Below, in pieces: positions 1 to 8,411 of a DNA stretch of 64,000 bases. The position numbers were made by a program, and so were the translations under genes. Positions within the stretch are counted from its first letter, which is position 1. Every line of letters starts with the position of its first letter. Origin of the DNA: Sanguibacter gelidistatuariae (GTDB lineage: Bacteria > Actinomycetota > Actinomycetes > Actinomycetales > Cellulomonadaceae); contig NZ_FMYH01000004.1 of the NCBI RefSeq assembly GCF_900096585.1, positions 248,001-312,000 on the forward strand, read 5' to 3'. The notes beneath the pieces are model-generated. The model did no database searches and was not told where the DNA came from. It saw only the letters and a program-made list of their open reading frames with translations.

Positions 1-105
1 ACCGTGACCGTGCGGCTCTGGGGTCGCCCCCGGAGTGACCGGCCGTCGCGGCGAGCCCCGCGCAGCCACGTGCGCGAGGAGCCGGTGGGACGGCGTCAGG
101 CAGGC

Positions 106-942
106 TCAGCGTGCGTCGTCGGCCCAGTGCGCCGGCAGGTCGAGGCCCGCGGGGATGCGCGTGGCCGCGTCGCCGCGGGCGGCGGTGAGCTGCGGCTGGG
201 TAAGGAAGAGCGCGTCGGTGAGGTTGGCTCCGCGCAGGTCCGCGTCCCGCAGGTCCGCCCCGATGAGGTCGGACCAGCGCAGGTCTGCACCGCGCAGGTT
301 GGCGCCGATGAGGAGAGCTCCGCGCAAGGTGGCCCCGCGCAGGTCCGCACCCGCGAGCTTGGCACCGATGAGGTCGGCGCCCCGGCGGTCCTTGGGCTTG
401 CCCGGCGCACAGGCGCGCACGAGCTCACTCGCCCGGGTGAGCAGGACGTTGACCTCCTGGCGGTAGGCGTCGACGTCGAGGGCGAGCAGTGCCTCCGGCC
501 GGCCGGCCGCCAGCTCTTCGGTAGCGGCCGACGCCGCGCGCAGGCCGTCGTGGACCGGCGCAGTGGCCGCTCGGGAGAGCGCATCGGTGAGATACCAGAT
601 GAGCTCGTGGAGGTGACGCACGACCGGGAACACCTCGAACATCTCGGTCATGGTCGCGGGTGCCTCCCGCCAGCTGACCCCCGAGTAGATGACCTGGGCG
701 ACCTGCTGCCCGGCGCCGAAGCAGTCGTAGACGGTGCAGCCCCGGAAGCCGCTCGGACGTAGCTTGGCGTGGATGCCGCAGCCGAAGGTCGGCTCGAGGT
801 TGGGGCACGGCGTGCCCGCGGCCTTGGTGATGGCGAAGTCTGACGACCTGGCGAAGGGCAGCGCGACGCAGCACAGCCCGAAGCAGCTGCCGCAGTCCCC
901 GCGCAGGTCGTCGCGGCCTAGCTGCTGGTCTGCCTCAGACAT
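106..942 (-). CDS. Cys-cluster protein with C-terminal pentapeptide repeats
   Basis: This is a 278-aa protein. The N-terminus has eight cysteines (C17, C20, C24, C25, C46, C55, C69, C74) arranged like the YkgJ-type zinc or iron-sulfur cysteine cluster. A helical middle follows. Residues 189-248 are about twelve A(D/N)LxG pentapeptides, which should fold as a right-handed quadrilateral beta-helix. ATG 942 is chosen because AAGGAG lies 4 nt upstream; the frame stays open to 1092. The metal and the partner are unknown. Pentapeptide proteins such as MfpA/Qnr mimic DNA, but nothing here shows that role. Function is unassigned; the two-domain architecture is clear. Confidence 0.85.
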   Translation of the reverse strand: MSEADQQLGRDDLRGDCGSCFGLCCVALPFARSSDFAITKAAGTPCPNLEPTFGCGIHAKLRPSGFRGCTVYDCFGAGQQVAQVIYSGVSWREAPATMTEMFEVFPVVRHLHELIWYLTDALSRAATAPVHDGLRAASAATEELAAGRPEALLALDVDAYRQEVNVLLTRASELVRACAPGKPKDRRGADLIGAKLAGADLRGATLRGALLIGANLRGADLRWSDLIGADLRDADLRGANLTDALFLTQPQLTAARGDAATRIPAGLDLPAHWADDAR

Positions 943-1054
943 CGTGCTCCTTGCCGCGGTGGTGAACCTGCGCTCGTGGACGACCTCCAGTGTCCCAGCA
1001 CGCGAGCCCGGCGTCACGTCGTTTCCGGCGAGGAGCGGGTGTGGGGCGCGCGGG

Positions 1055-1972
1055 TCACGCGTGGCCCGCCCAGCCGTCGGATGCGTCCTCATGCATGGAC
1101 GGGCAGGTCCCGCCCCGTTCGATGACCGGTTCGAAGTGCCACACCTCGTTCGCGTACGTGCGGCACAACCCGTACCGCTCCGACCGCTCGCCCAGCCACA
1201 GGGCCCCCTCGGTGGGGCCGACGTCGATCGCCAGGCCCGCCACGTGGGCGGAGGCCTCCGGTGGCAGCACCCAACGGCGGGCCGCCTCGGCCGACCCGTA
1301 ACGTTCCAAGGCCGCGTCGACCAGCCCTTGCTGGTCTGCCGCGCTGCGCCAGCCCGAGGTGAGGGTCAGCTCGACGCCGTCGCGTGCGGCGTCGGCTGCG
1401 GCCTCGTCGAAGGTGGCGCGGAGGCCGTCGTCGAGATGCGTCGCGGGACCAGGAGCGGGCACGGGACCGGCCGCGGAAATCGGGCCGGTCGTGGTCCCGG
1501 CCGCGGACGGCCGCGAGAAGACTCCTCCCAGCAGGAGACCCACGGCCACGACGACTGCCACGAGTCCGACGACGAGGCCCGCCGTGGTCCTGCGCCCTCG
1601 CCGGGACGCGCCGCTGGGTCGGGAGGTAGGGCGGGAGGTGGGCGGCCAAGGCTGGGTGCCGGCGCGGGGCGCTGCCCAGGCCGGGTTCTGGGCCGGCGCG
1701 GCGGCCCGCACGGCGCCGGTGTCGGCCGGGCCCACCGGGCGGTGGCCTGCCGTGCGGTGGCCTGCCGTGCGCCGGACAAGCGCTTCGGCATGCGGGCTGG
1801 AGAGCGGCTGCCCAGCGGAGGGCTGCCCAGCGGAGGGCTGCCCGGCGGAGGGTGGCCCGGCCGGGGGCTGCCTGGCTGGCACGCGAGCAGCCGGGACAGC
1901 AGGGTCGTGCCCAGGACGTCGGGGGATCCGCCGACGCGCTGGGTCGTCGAGGTCGTGTGCCATGACAGTCAT
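1055..1972 (-). CDS. VanY/D-Ala-D-Ala carboxypeptidase-like, membrane anchored
   Basis: A 305-aa protein with a long Pro/Gln-rich cytoplasmic N-terminus, one membrane segment near residues 131-151 and an extracytoplasmic peptidase M15B/VanY domain. SGWRS starts at residue 206, SAHVAGLAID at 242-251 gives zinc ligands H244 and D251, and EVWHFE supplies E276 and H279. The family trims the terminal D-Ala from peptidoglycan stem peptides. The N-terminal region includes near-perfect 15-bp repeats (about 1799-1856) encoding AGQPS units. ATG 1963 is an alternative start nine bases downstream. It is divergent from the histidine-kinase operon at 2151. Confidence 0.85.
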   Translation of the reverse strand: MTVMAHDLDDPARRRIPRRPGHDPAVPAARVPARQPPAGPPSAGQPSAGQPSAGQPLSSPHAEALVRRTAGHRTAGHRPVGPADTGAVRAAAPAQNPAWAAPRAGTQPWPPTSRPTSRPSGASRRGRRTTAGLVVGLVAVVVAVGLLLGGVFSRPSAAGTTTGPISAAGPVPAPGPATHLDDGLRATFDEAAADAARDGVELTLTSGWRSAADQQGLVDAALERYGSAEAARRWVLPPEASAHVAGLAIDVGPTEGALWLGERSERYGLCRTYANEVWHFEPVIERGGTCPSMHEDASDGWAGHA

Positions 1973-2150
1973 CTTTGCGCCTGTCGCGGGCTGGCACATC
2001 GACCCCTGGGGGGGGAATGGCGGGGGAGCCTGGCCGCCCAGAGGTCCGCCGGGCTCGGACACGTTCCCTGCGCCCTCCACCCGTGGGAGGACCGGCCGGG
2101 CGCGCCGGTCCTCCCTTCGGACGTCGCCGCCGGGAGCCAGGCACCGTACG

Positions 2151-3446
2151 GTGGTCACCGTGACCGACTCTCCGCCTCAGGCACTGCCGCCTCAGGCGCC
2201 GGTGCCCGACACGCGGGCGACAATGCAGCCGCGCGAGGGGCAGCCGCGTCCGACGCGGCCGCCCTGGGTGCGCGACGTGATCGTCGCCCTCGTGGTCGGT
2301 GGGATCTGGTTCCTCGCGGTCCGGCTCGCCGACCAGGGCGGATACTGGCACCCCCGGTGGATCAGCACGTACTGGTGGGCTGGCGCCTGGATGGTCTTTG
2401 CGCTCGCCGGCCGCCGAACGATCCCGTGGACGGTCTTCTGGCTGACGATGCTCTGCTACCCGCTCGGCTACCGCACGGGCCTGCAGTCCGACTTCCACGT
2501 GCTGCCTATCCTCATCGCGGCCTTCGGCGCCACGCACTCGGCGCGGGTCCGCCCGGCAGTCGCCGTCGTGGTCGCCGGTGCAGCCGGGCTCTCGCTGCGC
2601 TTGCGCGGGGGCCCGGCCATTACTTCCGGGTGGGACCTGAGGGCCCTCGGCTTTGACTTCCAGGGCCGGCCGTCCACGGTCCTGGTCATGTTCGCCCTGA
2701 CCACCGGCGCGGTCGCGCTCGGGGTGGTCATGCACAGGCTGGCGTTGAGCTCGCAGTCACTCATCAACCAGAATGCCGAGCTCCAGCGGCTGCAGGGCGT
2801 CGTCGCCGAGCAGGCCGTCTCAGCCGAGCGGCTGCGCATCGCTCGGGAGCTGCACGACGTCGTCGCGCATCATATGAGCGCGATCGTCATCCGGGCGCAG
2901 GCCGCGACCCGGGTGGCGCCCAACCAGCCCGATGCGCCGCTGCTGGCCACAGAGTGGATTGCGGAGGCTGGTAAGGACGCGCTCAAGGCGATGCGCACGA
3001 TCGTCGACATGCTGCGCGAGAGCCCGGGAGAGGGCGGCGCCCTCACCCCCGCCCCGCGTCTGGACGACCTGCGCGGGGCCGCTCAGCGGATGGCGCAGGC
3101 CGGACTCGATGTGACGGTCATGATCCCCGAGGTGAACCTCGCGCTCGGGCCGGCGGCCGAGCTGGCCCTCGTGCGGATCGCCCAGGAGTCGCTGACCAAC
3201 GTGCTGCTGCACTCGACAGCGACGACGGCGACGCTGTCGCTCAGTCGGCGTCCCCGGCACATCGTTCTCACCGTCCACGACCCCGGTCCGGCGCGACCGC
3301 CCACACAGCCCGGCGAGGCCCGGCGAGACGGCAACGGCGTGCGCAACATGGGTGAACGCGCCGTGACCTGCGGCGGCCGGTTCTCCGCTGGCCCCGACCC
3401 GGATGGCGGCTGGCTCGTCCGCGCGCACCTGCCCAAAGACCTGTGA
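2151..3446 (+). CDS. NarL-type sensor histidine kinase
   Basis: A 431-aa kinase with about five membrane segments in the first 185 residues, a short coiled linker, a HisKA_3 dimerisation box (RIARELHDVVAHH, phospho-acceptor H235) and an HATPase domain ending with GNGVRNMGERA. The sensed signal cannot be read from sequence. GTG 2151 is preferred because GGGAG lies 14 nt upstream; GTG 2160 in the same frame is possible. It overlaps or abuts the response-regulator gene that follows, so the two form a cognate pair. Confidence 0.9.
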   Translation: MVTVTDSPPQALPPQAPVPDTRATMQPREGQPRPTRPPWVRDVIVALVVGGIWFLAVRLADQGGYWHPRWISTYWWAGAWMVFALAGRRTIPWTVFWLTMLCYPLGYRTGLQSDFHVLPILIAAFGATHSARVRPAVAVVVAGAAGLSLRLRGGPAITSGWDLRALGFDFQGRPSTVLVMFALTTGAVALGVVMHRLALSSQSLINQNAELQRLQGVVAEQAVSAERLRIARELHDVVAHHMSAIVIRAQAATRVAPNQPDAPLLATEWIAEAGKDALKAMRTIVDMLRESPGEGGALTPAPRLDDLRGAAQRMAQAGLDVTVMIPEVNLALGPAAELALVRIAQESLTNVLLHSTATTATLSLSRRPRHIVLTVHDPGPARPPTQPGEARRDGNGVRNMGERAVTCGGRFSAGPDPDGGWLVRAHLPKDL

Positions 3447-3496
3447 CCCAAAGACCTGTGACGATGCGAGGACCTGTGACGATGCAAGGAACTGAG
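3432..3496 (+). repeat. Degenerate direct repeats at kinase/regulator junction
   Basis: The motif CTGTGAC occurs at 3441-3447, 3456-3462 and 3474-3480. CCCAAAGACCTGTGAC is present twice with a 15-bp period (from 3432 and from 3447), followed by two 18-bp related units beginning GATGC at 3463 and 3481. Each CTGTGAC contains a GTGA, so the kinase stop and several candidate GTG starts of the regulator are duplicated. Confidence 0.75.
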
Positions 3497-4279
3497 ATGA
3501 CCCAAGAACCTGCGCGGGCCCACATCCCCACGACGATCGTCAGCGAGGTGGCCACCCATCCCAGCGTGCGTGTCGTGGTCGTCGATGATCAGCCGACCAT
3601 CCGGCTGGGCCTGACGATGATCCTCGACAACGAGCCCGACATCACGGTGGTCGGGGAGGCCAAGGACGGTCAGGAGGCCCTCGACGTGGTTCGCGCACTG
3701 CGCCCCGACGTCGTCCTCATGGACATCCGGATGCCGCGCCTGGACGGCGTCGAGGCGACCCGCATCCTCACGGCTGACCCGACCCTCGCCGACGTCCGGA
3801 CCATCGTGCTGACAACCTTCAACGACGAGGAGTACCTCTTCGGGGCGCTGCGCGCCGGGGCGAGCGGATTCTTGCTCAAAGACGTCGATCCGGCCACGCT
3901 GATCACTGCGATCCACCGGGTGCATGCGGGGGACTCCCTGCTCGACCCGTCCGTCACCCGGTCCATCATCGAGCGGTACGTCGAGCTCTTCAGCCGTGAC
4001 GTGCGCGCCCAGCCCGCGGGCTCACCCGCCGGCTCGCCATCAGCGCGGACGCCGGGCGCGGCCCTGATGAACACCATCAGTCCCCGCGAACGCGACGTGC
4101 TGCTGGCCGTGGTCACCGGCGGCAGCAACCGAGACATCGCCGCCGGTCTCTTCCTGACCGAGGCGACCGTCAAGAGCCACATCCGCTCGCTGCTCACCAA
4201 GCTTGGCCTGACCAGCCGGGTGCAGCTGGTGGTCGCCGCCTACGAGAGCGGCCTCGTCAGCCGGTCGGCGCCGAGCTGA
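3497..4279 (+). CDS. NarL/FixJ response regulator
   Basis: A 260-aa receiver plus LuxR-type HTH protein. VVVVDDQP marks the acidic pocket, D76 in LMDIRMPRLDG is the phosphorylation site, and TTF and K of FLLKD complete the active site. The HTH runs from about SPRERDVL through TEATVKSHIRSLLTKL. ATG 3497 is chosen because AAGGA sits 6 nt upstream; GTG 3443, which overlaps the kinase stop as GTGA, would add 18 residues. Its 3' end overlaps the convergent flavoprotein gene by 23 bp. Confidence 0.92.
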   Translation: MTQEPARAHIPTTIVSEVATHPSVRVVVVDDQPTIRLGLTMILDNEPDITVVGEAKDGQEALDVVRALRPDVVLMDIRMPRLDGVEATRILTADPTLADVRTIVLTTFNDEEYLFGALRAGASGFLLKDVDPATLITAIHRVHAGDSLLDPSVTRSIIERYVELFSRDVRAQPAGSPAGSPSARTPGAALMNTISPRERDVLLAVVTGGSNRDIAAGLFLTEATVKSHIRSLLTKLGLTSRVQLVVAAYESGLVSRSAPS

Positions 4280-5573
4280 GGTCCTCGAGCGGCGTGCTCG
4301 GATCTCTCAGGCGGGCCAGATCGACCGCCTGCCCCGAGGCGATGAGGGCGTCGATCGCGGGATTGACGTCCCACACGTTGACGTTCATGCCCGCGACCAC
4401 GCGGTTCCCCCTGCCATGTGGCGCGACCCAGAACGCGATGAACTCACCGCTCGCCCGGTCTCCGCGGTAGACGACGCTCGCACCGGGCATGAGGTCGCCA
4501 TAGCCGGAGAACTCCATCCCCAGGTCGAACTGGTCGGTGTAGAAGTAGGGCACCCGGTCATAGCTGACCGGCTGGCCGAGCATCGAGCGGGCAGCCGCCG
4601 CGCCCTGGTGCTCGGCGTTGGCCCAGTGCTCGATCCGCAGGTGCTTGCCCAGGATCGGATGGAAGGCCCGTGCCACGTCGCCCGCCGCCCACACATCCAG
4701 GCCAGCGCTCAGGCTCGCGTCGACGACGATCCCGTTGTCGTCGACCAGGCCCACCCCGCTGGCGAGCTCGGTGTTGGGTACCGCTCCGATGCCGACCACG
4801 ACGACGTCGGCGGGGATCTTCTCGCCGTCGCGCAGGACCACCGCGGTCACCGCGCCGTGCGCGGTGTGCGGAGCGTGGTGGAGACCGAGGTGGACGCCGT
4901 CGTGGGCGCCGGTGAAGCCGGCCACGTCGACGCCCATCCGTAGCGTCACCCCGTTGCGGCGGTGAACATCGGCGAAGTAGGAGCCGAGCTCGGCCCCGAG
5001 GACAGGCTCGAGCGGCGTCGTCTCGCGGCCCAGCACGGTCACCTCGTTGCCGTAGCCGCGCGCGGCCGAGGCCACCTCGAGCCCGATCCAGCCCGCGCCC
5101 ACGACGACGACACGCCGCCCACCCTCTCGCAGCTCGGCCCGCAGCTGTTCTGAGCTGGCCAGGGTGCGCAGGTAGTGGACCCCGGTGAAGTCGGGGAATT
5201 CCTCGAGCGGCAGCCGGCGCGGGGACGCGCCGGTCGCGACGAGGGCCCGGGTGTACGCGAGGCGGGAATGGTTGTCGAGGACGACCACATGCTCCGCGAC
5301 GTCGATGCTCGTGGCCGTGCACCCGCGGAGCAGCTCGACGTCGTGGCCGGCGTACCAGGCTTCCGGCTCGACCCAGGTGTCCTTGCGCTCAGCCGCACCG
5401 GTGAGGAACTCCTTGGACAACGGAGGGCGGATGTAGGGGACCTCGTCCTCCCCGGCGAGCAGCACGAGCCGACCGTCGAACCCCTCGGTGCGCAGGGTCC
5501 GCGCGGCGCTCGCGCCGGCGAGCCCGCCTCCGATCACAAGAAAGGTCTCTGACCTGCGTGCGGTGGTGTTCAT
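4257..5573 (-). CDS. FAD/NAD(P)-dependent ferredoxin/rubredoxin reductase-like
   Basis: A 438-aa flavoprotein. The FAD-binding motif GGGLAGASAA is at the N-terminus, the NAD(P) Rossmann motif VVGAGWIGLEVA is mid-protein, and the second FAD motif is DVWAAGDVA. A Reductase_C-type domain follows. Such proteins move electrons from NAD(P)H to a ferredoxin, rubredoxin or an oxygenase component. No ferredoxin or P450 is adjacent, so the partner is unknown. ATG 5573 has AGGAG 6 nt upstream. It is divergent from the metal ATPase. Confidence 0.88.
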   Translation of the reverse strand: MNTTARRSETFLVIGGGLAGASAARTLRTEGFDGRLVLLAGEDEVPYIRPPLSKEFLTGAAERKDTWVEPEAWYAGHDVELLRGCTATSIDVAEHVVVLDNHSRLAYTRALVATGASPRRLPLEEFPDFTGVHYLRTLASSEQLRAELREGGRRVVVVGAGWIGLEVASAARGYGNEVTVLGRETTPLEPVLGAELGSYFADVHRRNGVTLRMGVDVAGFTGAHDGVHLGLHHAPHTAHGAVTAVVLRDGEKIPADVVVVGIGAVPNTELASGVGLVDDNGIVVDASLSAGLDVWAAGDVARAFHPILGKHLRIEHWANAEHQGAAAARSMLGQPVSYDRVPYFYTDQFDLGMEFSGYGDLMPGASVVYRGDRASGEFIAFWVAPHGRGNRVVAGMNVNVWDVNPAIDALIASGQAVDLARLRDPSTPLEDLSSAPTG

Positions 5574-5693
5574 CTCTGGCTCCTGATCGTCGATGTCCAT
5601 CGTCGCAACACCTGACCAGACCGCAACCGCTGAGTTCGGCAAGCCTATCTTGACATTCTCGAGGAGATTCTGGAAAGGGCAGCCTGGGCTTGC

Positions 5694-5722
5694 TTGAAAT
5701 CATTGTCGGTCGGCGATAGATA
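5694..5722 (+). promoter_or_regulatory. Predicted leaderless promoter of the P1B ATPase
   Basis: TTGAAA (5694-5699), a 17-bp spacer and TAGATA (5717-5722) form a good sigma70-type promoter. The -10 ends exactly 6 nt before ATG 5729, and there is no Shine-Dalgarno, so transcription should start at or within a base of the start codon. Confidence 0.6.
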
Positions 5723-5728
5723 TGAATC

Positions 5729-7711
5729 ATGAAACGCGTTCAGAGCATTGTTCGCCGGTATCCACTGGTGGCACTCACCGTCTGTGTCGCCGTCGTCGCC
5801 CTCGTGCTGTCCGGTGCCGGTGCGTCCCCAGCCACCCGCTGGCTGGTCAGCGCCTATGCTCTCGCCGTCGCGCTGCGACAGGGATGGTCGATGGTCGCCG
5901 ATATCCGCAGGGGGACCTGGGGGGTCGACATCCTGGCTGTCACCGCGATCGTCGCCACGGTGGCGGTCGGTGAGTTCTGGGCCTCCCTGGTCATCGTGCT
6001 CATGCTCTCCGGAGGCGAAGCCCTCGAGGACGTCGCCGCCGGGCGGGCGCGGCGCGAGCTCACGAGCCTGCTCGACCGTGCGCCGAGTCAGGCTCATGTG
6101 GAGACGGCGGACGGCAGCGTGGTCGACCGCCCTGTCGCCGAGATCACGATCGGTCAGACGCTCGTCGTCAAGCCGGGGGAGATGGTCCCGGTCGACGCGA
6201 CCGTGCTCTCCGACACCGCGTCCTTCGACGAGTCCTCCATCACGGGGGAGAGCCTGCCGGTCGATCGTCGGGCAGGTGAGACCGTGCTGAGCGGTGCGGT
6301 CAACGGTCCGCACCTGGTCCGGGTGCAGGCCGTCGAGGTCGCGGCGAACTCGCAGTACCAGCGGATCGTCGAGCTCGTCGAGTCCGCTTCGGGCAGCCGC
6401 GCGCCCTTCGTGCGGATGGCGGACCGGTACGCAGTCCCTTTTACGGCCTTCGCCTTTCTTCTTGCCGGGTTGGCCTGGTGGGTCAGCGGCGACGTCGTGC
6501 GCTTCGCCGAGGTTCTCGTCGTGGCTACCCCGTGCCCCCTGCTCATCGCCGCCCCGGTCGCCTTCATCGCCGGGATGAGCCGAGCGGCCAAGAACGGCAT
6601 CATCGTCAAGGACGGCGGCGCGCTCGAGCGGCTGGCACGGGTGCGGACCGTCGCCTTCGACAAGACCGGGACGCTCACCTACGGTGCGCCGCGGGTCTCC
6701 CGGGTGCTTCCCGTCGATGGAGTCAGCGATGACGCACTCGTCGCCCTCGTGGCGGCGGCCGAGCAGTACTCCGCACACGTCCTGGCCCGGGCGTTCGTCG
6801 AGGAGGCGAATGACCGAGGCCTGGTGGTCGACGCCGACGCGCAGGTCGAGGAGGTCCCCGGCTTCGGCTTGCGGGCCACGGTCGCCGGTCGCCGGGTGGT
6901 GGTGGGCAAGGCGTCCTTCGTCGCCGATGCGATCGGCGAGACGGCGGCCGGGCACCCTGGGCCGACGTCGGCCCAGGGCGCCGCGGTGCCGGGTGGAGCT
7001 GTGCGGGAAGTGCAGGTCCGCCTCGCCGGGGGTGAGACGGCCGTCTACGCGGCGGTCGACGGCGCGGTGTGGGGCGCGATCGTCCTGGCGGACGAGATTC
7101 GCGGCGACGCGCCTGCCACGTTGCGCGAGCTGCGGCGGCTCGGGGTCGCCGACTCCCTCATGCTCACCGGCGACGCACGAGAGACCGCCGAGCATGTCGC
7201 CGCTGAGCTGGGCCTGACCCACGTGCGTGCCGAGTGCCTGCCTGCCGACAAGGTCGCGGCCGTCCAGGCCGTCGACCGCCGTCCGGTGATGATGGTCGGC
7301 GACGGCGTGAACGACGCCCCGGTGCTGGCCGCCGCGGACGTCGGGGTGGCGATGGGCGCGCGTGGGGCGACGGCGGCGAGCGAGTCGGCGGACGTCGTGA
7401 TCATGGTCGACGACCTGGTCCGGGTGGCCACGGCCGTGCAGATCTCCCAGCGCACCATCCGCGTCGCGGTCCAGAGCATCGGCATCGGCATCGGGCTCAG
7501 CGTGGTTCTCATGGTCCTCGCGGCCTTCGGTGCCATCCCCGCGATCGTCGGGGCGGGGCTGCAGGAGGTCGTCGACCTGGTGACAATCCTCAATGCCCTG
7601 CGCGCCCTCACCGGACCCGTGGCCGCTACCCACCAGGGCGAGCCCTCGGGTGCTGCAGGGACGGGCCTGCCGCTCCTCGCCCGAGACCGCAAGGCTGAGG
7701 AGCGGGTCTAG
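5729..7711 (+). CDS. Heavy-metal translocating P1B-type ATPase
   Basis: A 660-aa integral membrane pump with all catalytic parts: TGES actuator loop, the TPCP motif at residues 267-270 in the metal-binding helix, phosphorylated D311 in DKTGTLT, and MVGDGVNDAP hinge. There is no N-terminal HMA metal-binding domain, and the usual SxHP dipeptide of the nucleotide domain reads SAHV. TPC instead of CPC or SPC leaves the metal (Zn/Cd/Co/Mn) undecided. Exporters of this type confer metal tolerance. No ArsR/MerR regulator is adjacent. Confidence 0.92.
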   Translation: MKRVQSIVRRYPLVALTVCVAVVALVLSGAGASPATRWLVSAYALAVALRQGWSMVADIRRGTWGVDILAVTAIVATVAVGEFWASLVIVLMLSGGEALEDVAAGRARRELTSLLDRAPSQAHVETADGSVVDRPVAEITIGQTLVVKPGEMVPVDATVLSDTASFDESSITGESLPVDRRAGETVLSGAVNGPHLVRVQAVEVAANSQYQRIVELVESASGSRAPFVRMADRYAVPFTAFAFLLAGLAWWVSGDVVRFAEVLVVATPCPLLIAAPVAFIAGMSRAAKNGIIVKDGGALERLARVRTVAFDKTGTLTYGAPRVSRVLPVDGVSDDALVALVAAAEQYSAHVLARAFVEEANDRGLVVDADAQVEEVPGFGLRATVAGRRVVVGKASFVADAIGETAAGHPGPTSAQGAAVPGGAVREVQVRLAGGETAVYAAVDGAVWGAIVLADEIRGDAPATLRELRRLGVADSLMLTGDARETAEHVAAELGLTHVRAECLPADKVAAVQAVDRRPVMMVGDGVNDAPVLAAADVGVAMGARGATAASESADVVIMVDDLVRVATAVQISQRTIRVAVQSIGIGIGLSVVLMVLAAFGAIPAIVGAGLQEVVDLVTILNALRALTGPVAATHQGEPSGAAGTGLPLLARDRKAEERV

Positions 7712-7792
7712 CCGTGGCTGCGTGAGGCGTGCGCAGCATCGGCGGTGCGTGCCGGGCGGTACCGCACCAAGCAGACGAAGATGGCTTGCCCC

Positions 7793-7798
7793 TAAGAT
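7793..7798 (+). promoter_or_regulatory. -10-like TAAGAT, 6 nt before start
   Basis: TAAGAT precedes ATG 7805 by exactly 6 nt and no ribosome-binding site is present, so a leaderless mRNA is predicted. No convincing -35 is visible. Confidence 0.5.
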
Positions 7799-7804
7799 CG
7801 GCCT

Positions 7805-8236
7805 ATGGGCGACGGATGGGACATGGCTGGTTCTGCGCTCGGGGGATCGCACCCGAGCGCGCAGGGGCCTGCCGTCGTCGTGATCGAGGACGACGCCGAC
7901 ATCCGCGCGCTCATCCACTCGGTCCTGGTCCGGGGCGGCCTCCAGGTGCACATCGCCCGCTGCGGGCTCGAGGGCCTCGCCCTCGTGGCGACGGTGCGAC
8001 CCGCGCTCGTCACGCTCGACGTCGGGTTGCCCGACATCGACGGCTATGAGGTGCTGCGTCGGCTGCGAGCCGACCCCCGGAATGGCGACCTGCCCGTCCT
8101 GCTGCTGTCCGCGCGCAGCCAGGAGGAGGAACTGACCGAGACGTGCGCCTTCCTCGCGAAGCCCTTCCGCGCCCGCGAGCTCCGGGCCACGGTAGCCGGC
8201 CTGATCGCCGCCCAACCCAGCCCGCCCGCCGCCTAG
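7805..8236 (+). CDS. Stand-alone receiver-domain response regulator
   Basis: A 143-aa single CheY-like domain. VVVIEDD (D29, D30) forms the acidic pocket, D72 in TLDVGLPDIDG is the phospho-acceptor, and FLAKPF carries the conserved Lys. There is no output domain. It faces the PAS histidine kinase at 8412-10094 across a palindromic repeat, so the two may be partners, but they are not co-transcribed. Confidence 0.88.
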   Translation: MGDGWDMAGSALGGSHPSAQGPAVVVIEDDADIRALIHSVLVRGGLQVHIARCGLEGLALVATVRPALVTLDVGLPDIDGYEVLRRLRADPRNGDLPVLLLSARSQEEELTETCAFLAKPFRARELRATVAGLIAAQPSPPAA

Positions 8237-8291
8237 CCACGCCCGCCCGCAGTCGCCTGACCGCTCCCCCCCAAACGCCGGTTCCCGGTCC

Positions 8292-8350
8292 ATAGGTGTC
8301 CGTTTACCGCCCTGTTCTCCCGGTGGGCAGGGCGGAAAACGGACACCTAT
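8292..8350. repeat. Palindromic repeat A1
   Basis: Arms 8292-8314 and 8328-8350 (23 nt, one mismatch) flank a 13-nt loop. The arm reads AGGTGTCCGTTT then CCGCCCTG. It lies between convergent genes. Related copies are at 28966-29030 and 62810-62872. There is no U-tract, so it is not a standard terminator. Confidence 0.85.
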
Positions 8351-8411
8351 CGGTGCTGGCCGGCGGCAGGCGGCAGGAGGCGGCCTGCAGGCGGGGCCGG
8401 GCAGCCGGGGG

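Noticed and set aside
1089-2735. A 548-codon minus-strand open frame over VanY and the kinase
   Set aside because: Composition is repetitive Arg/Pro; both underlying genes have full domain signatures in other frames.
5645-8293. An 882-codon open frame antisense to the P1B ATPase and receiver gene
   Set aside because: High GC leaves antisense frames open. It runs across intact P1B ATPase and response-regulator genes with clear motifs, has low-complexity composition and no domain.
8292-8350. Integron attC-type sites for palindrome families
   Set aside because: Length fits, but no integrase, no conserved recombination core triplet, and the repeats lie between host housekeeping genes on both strands.
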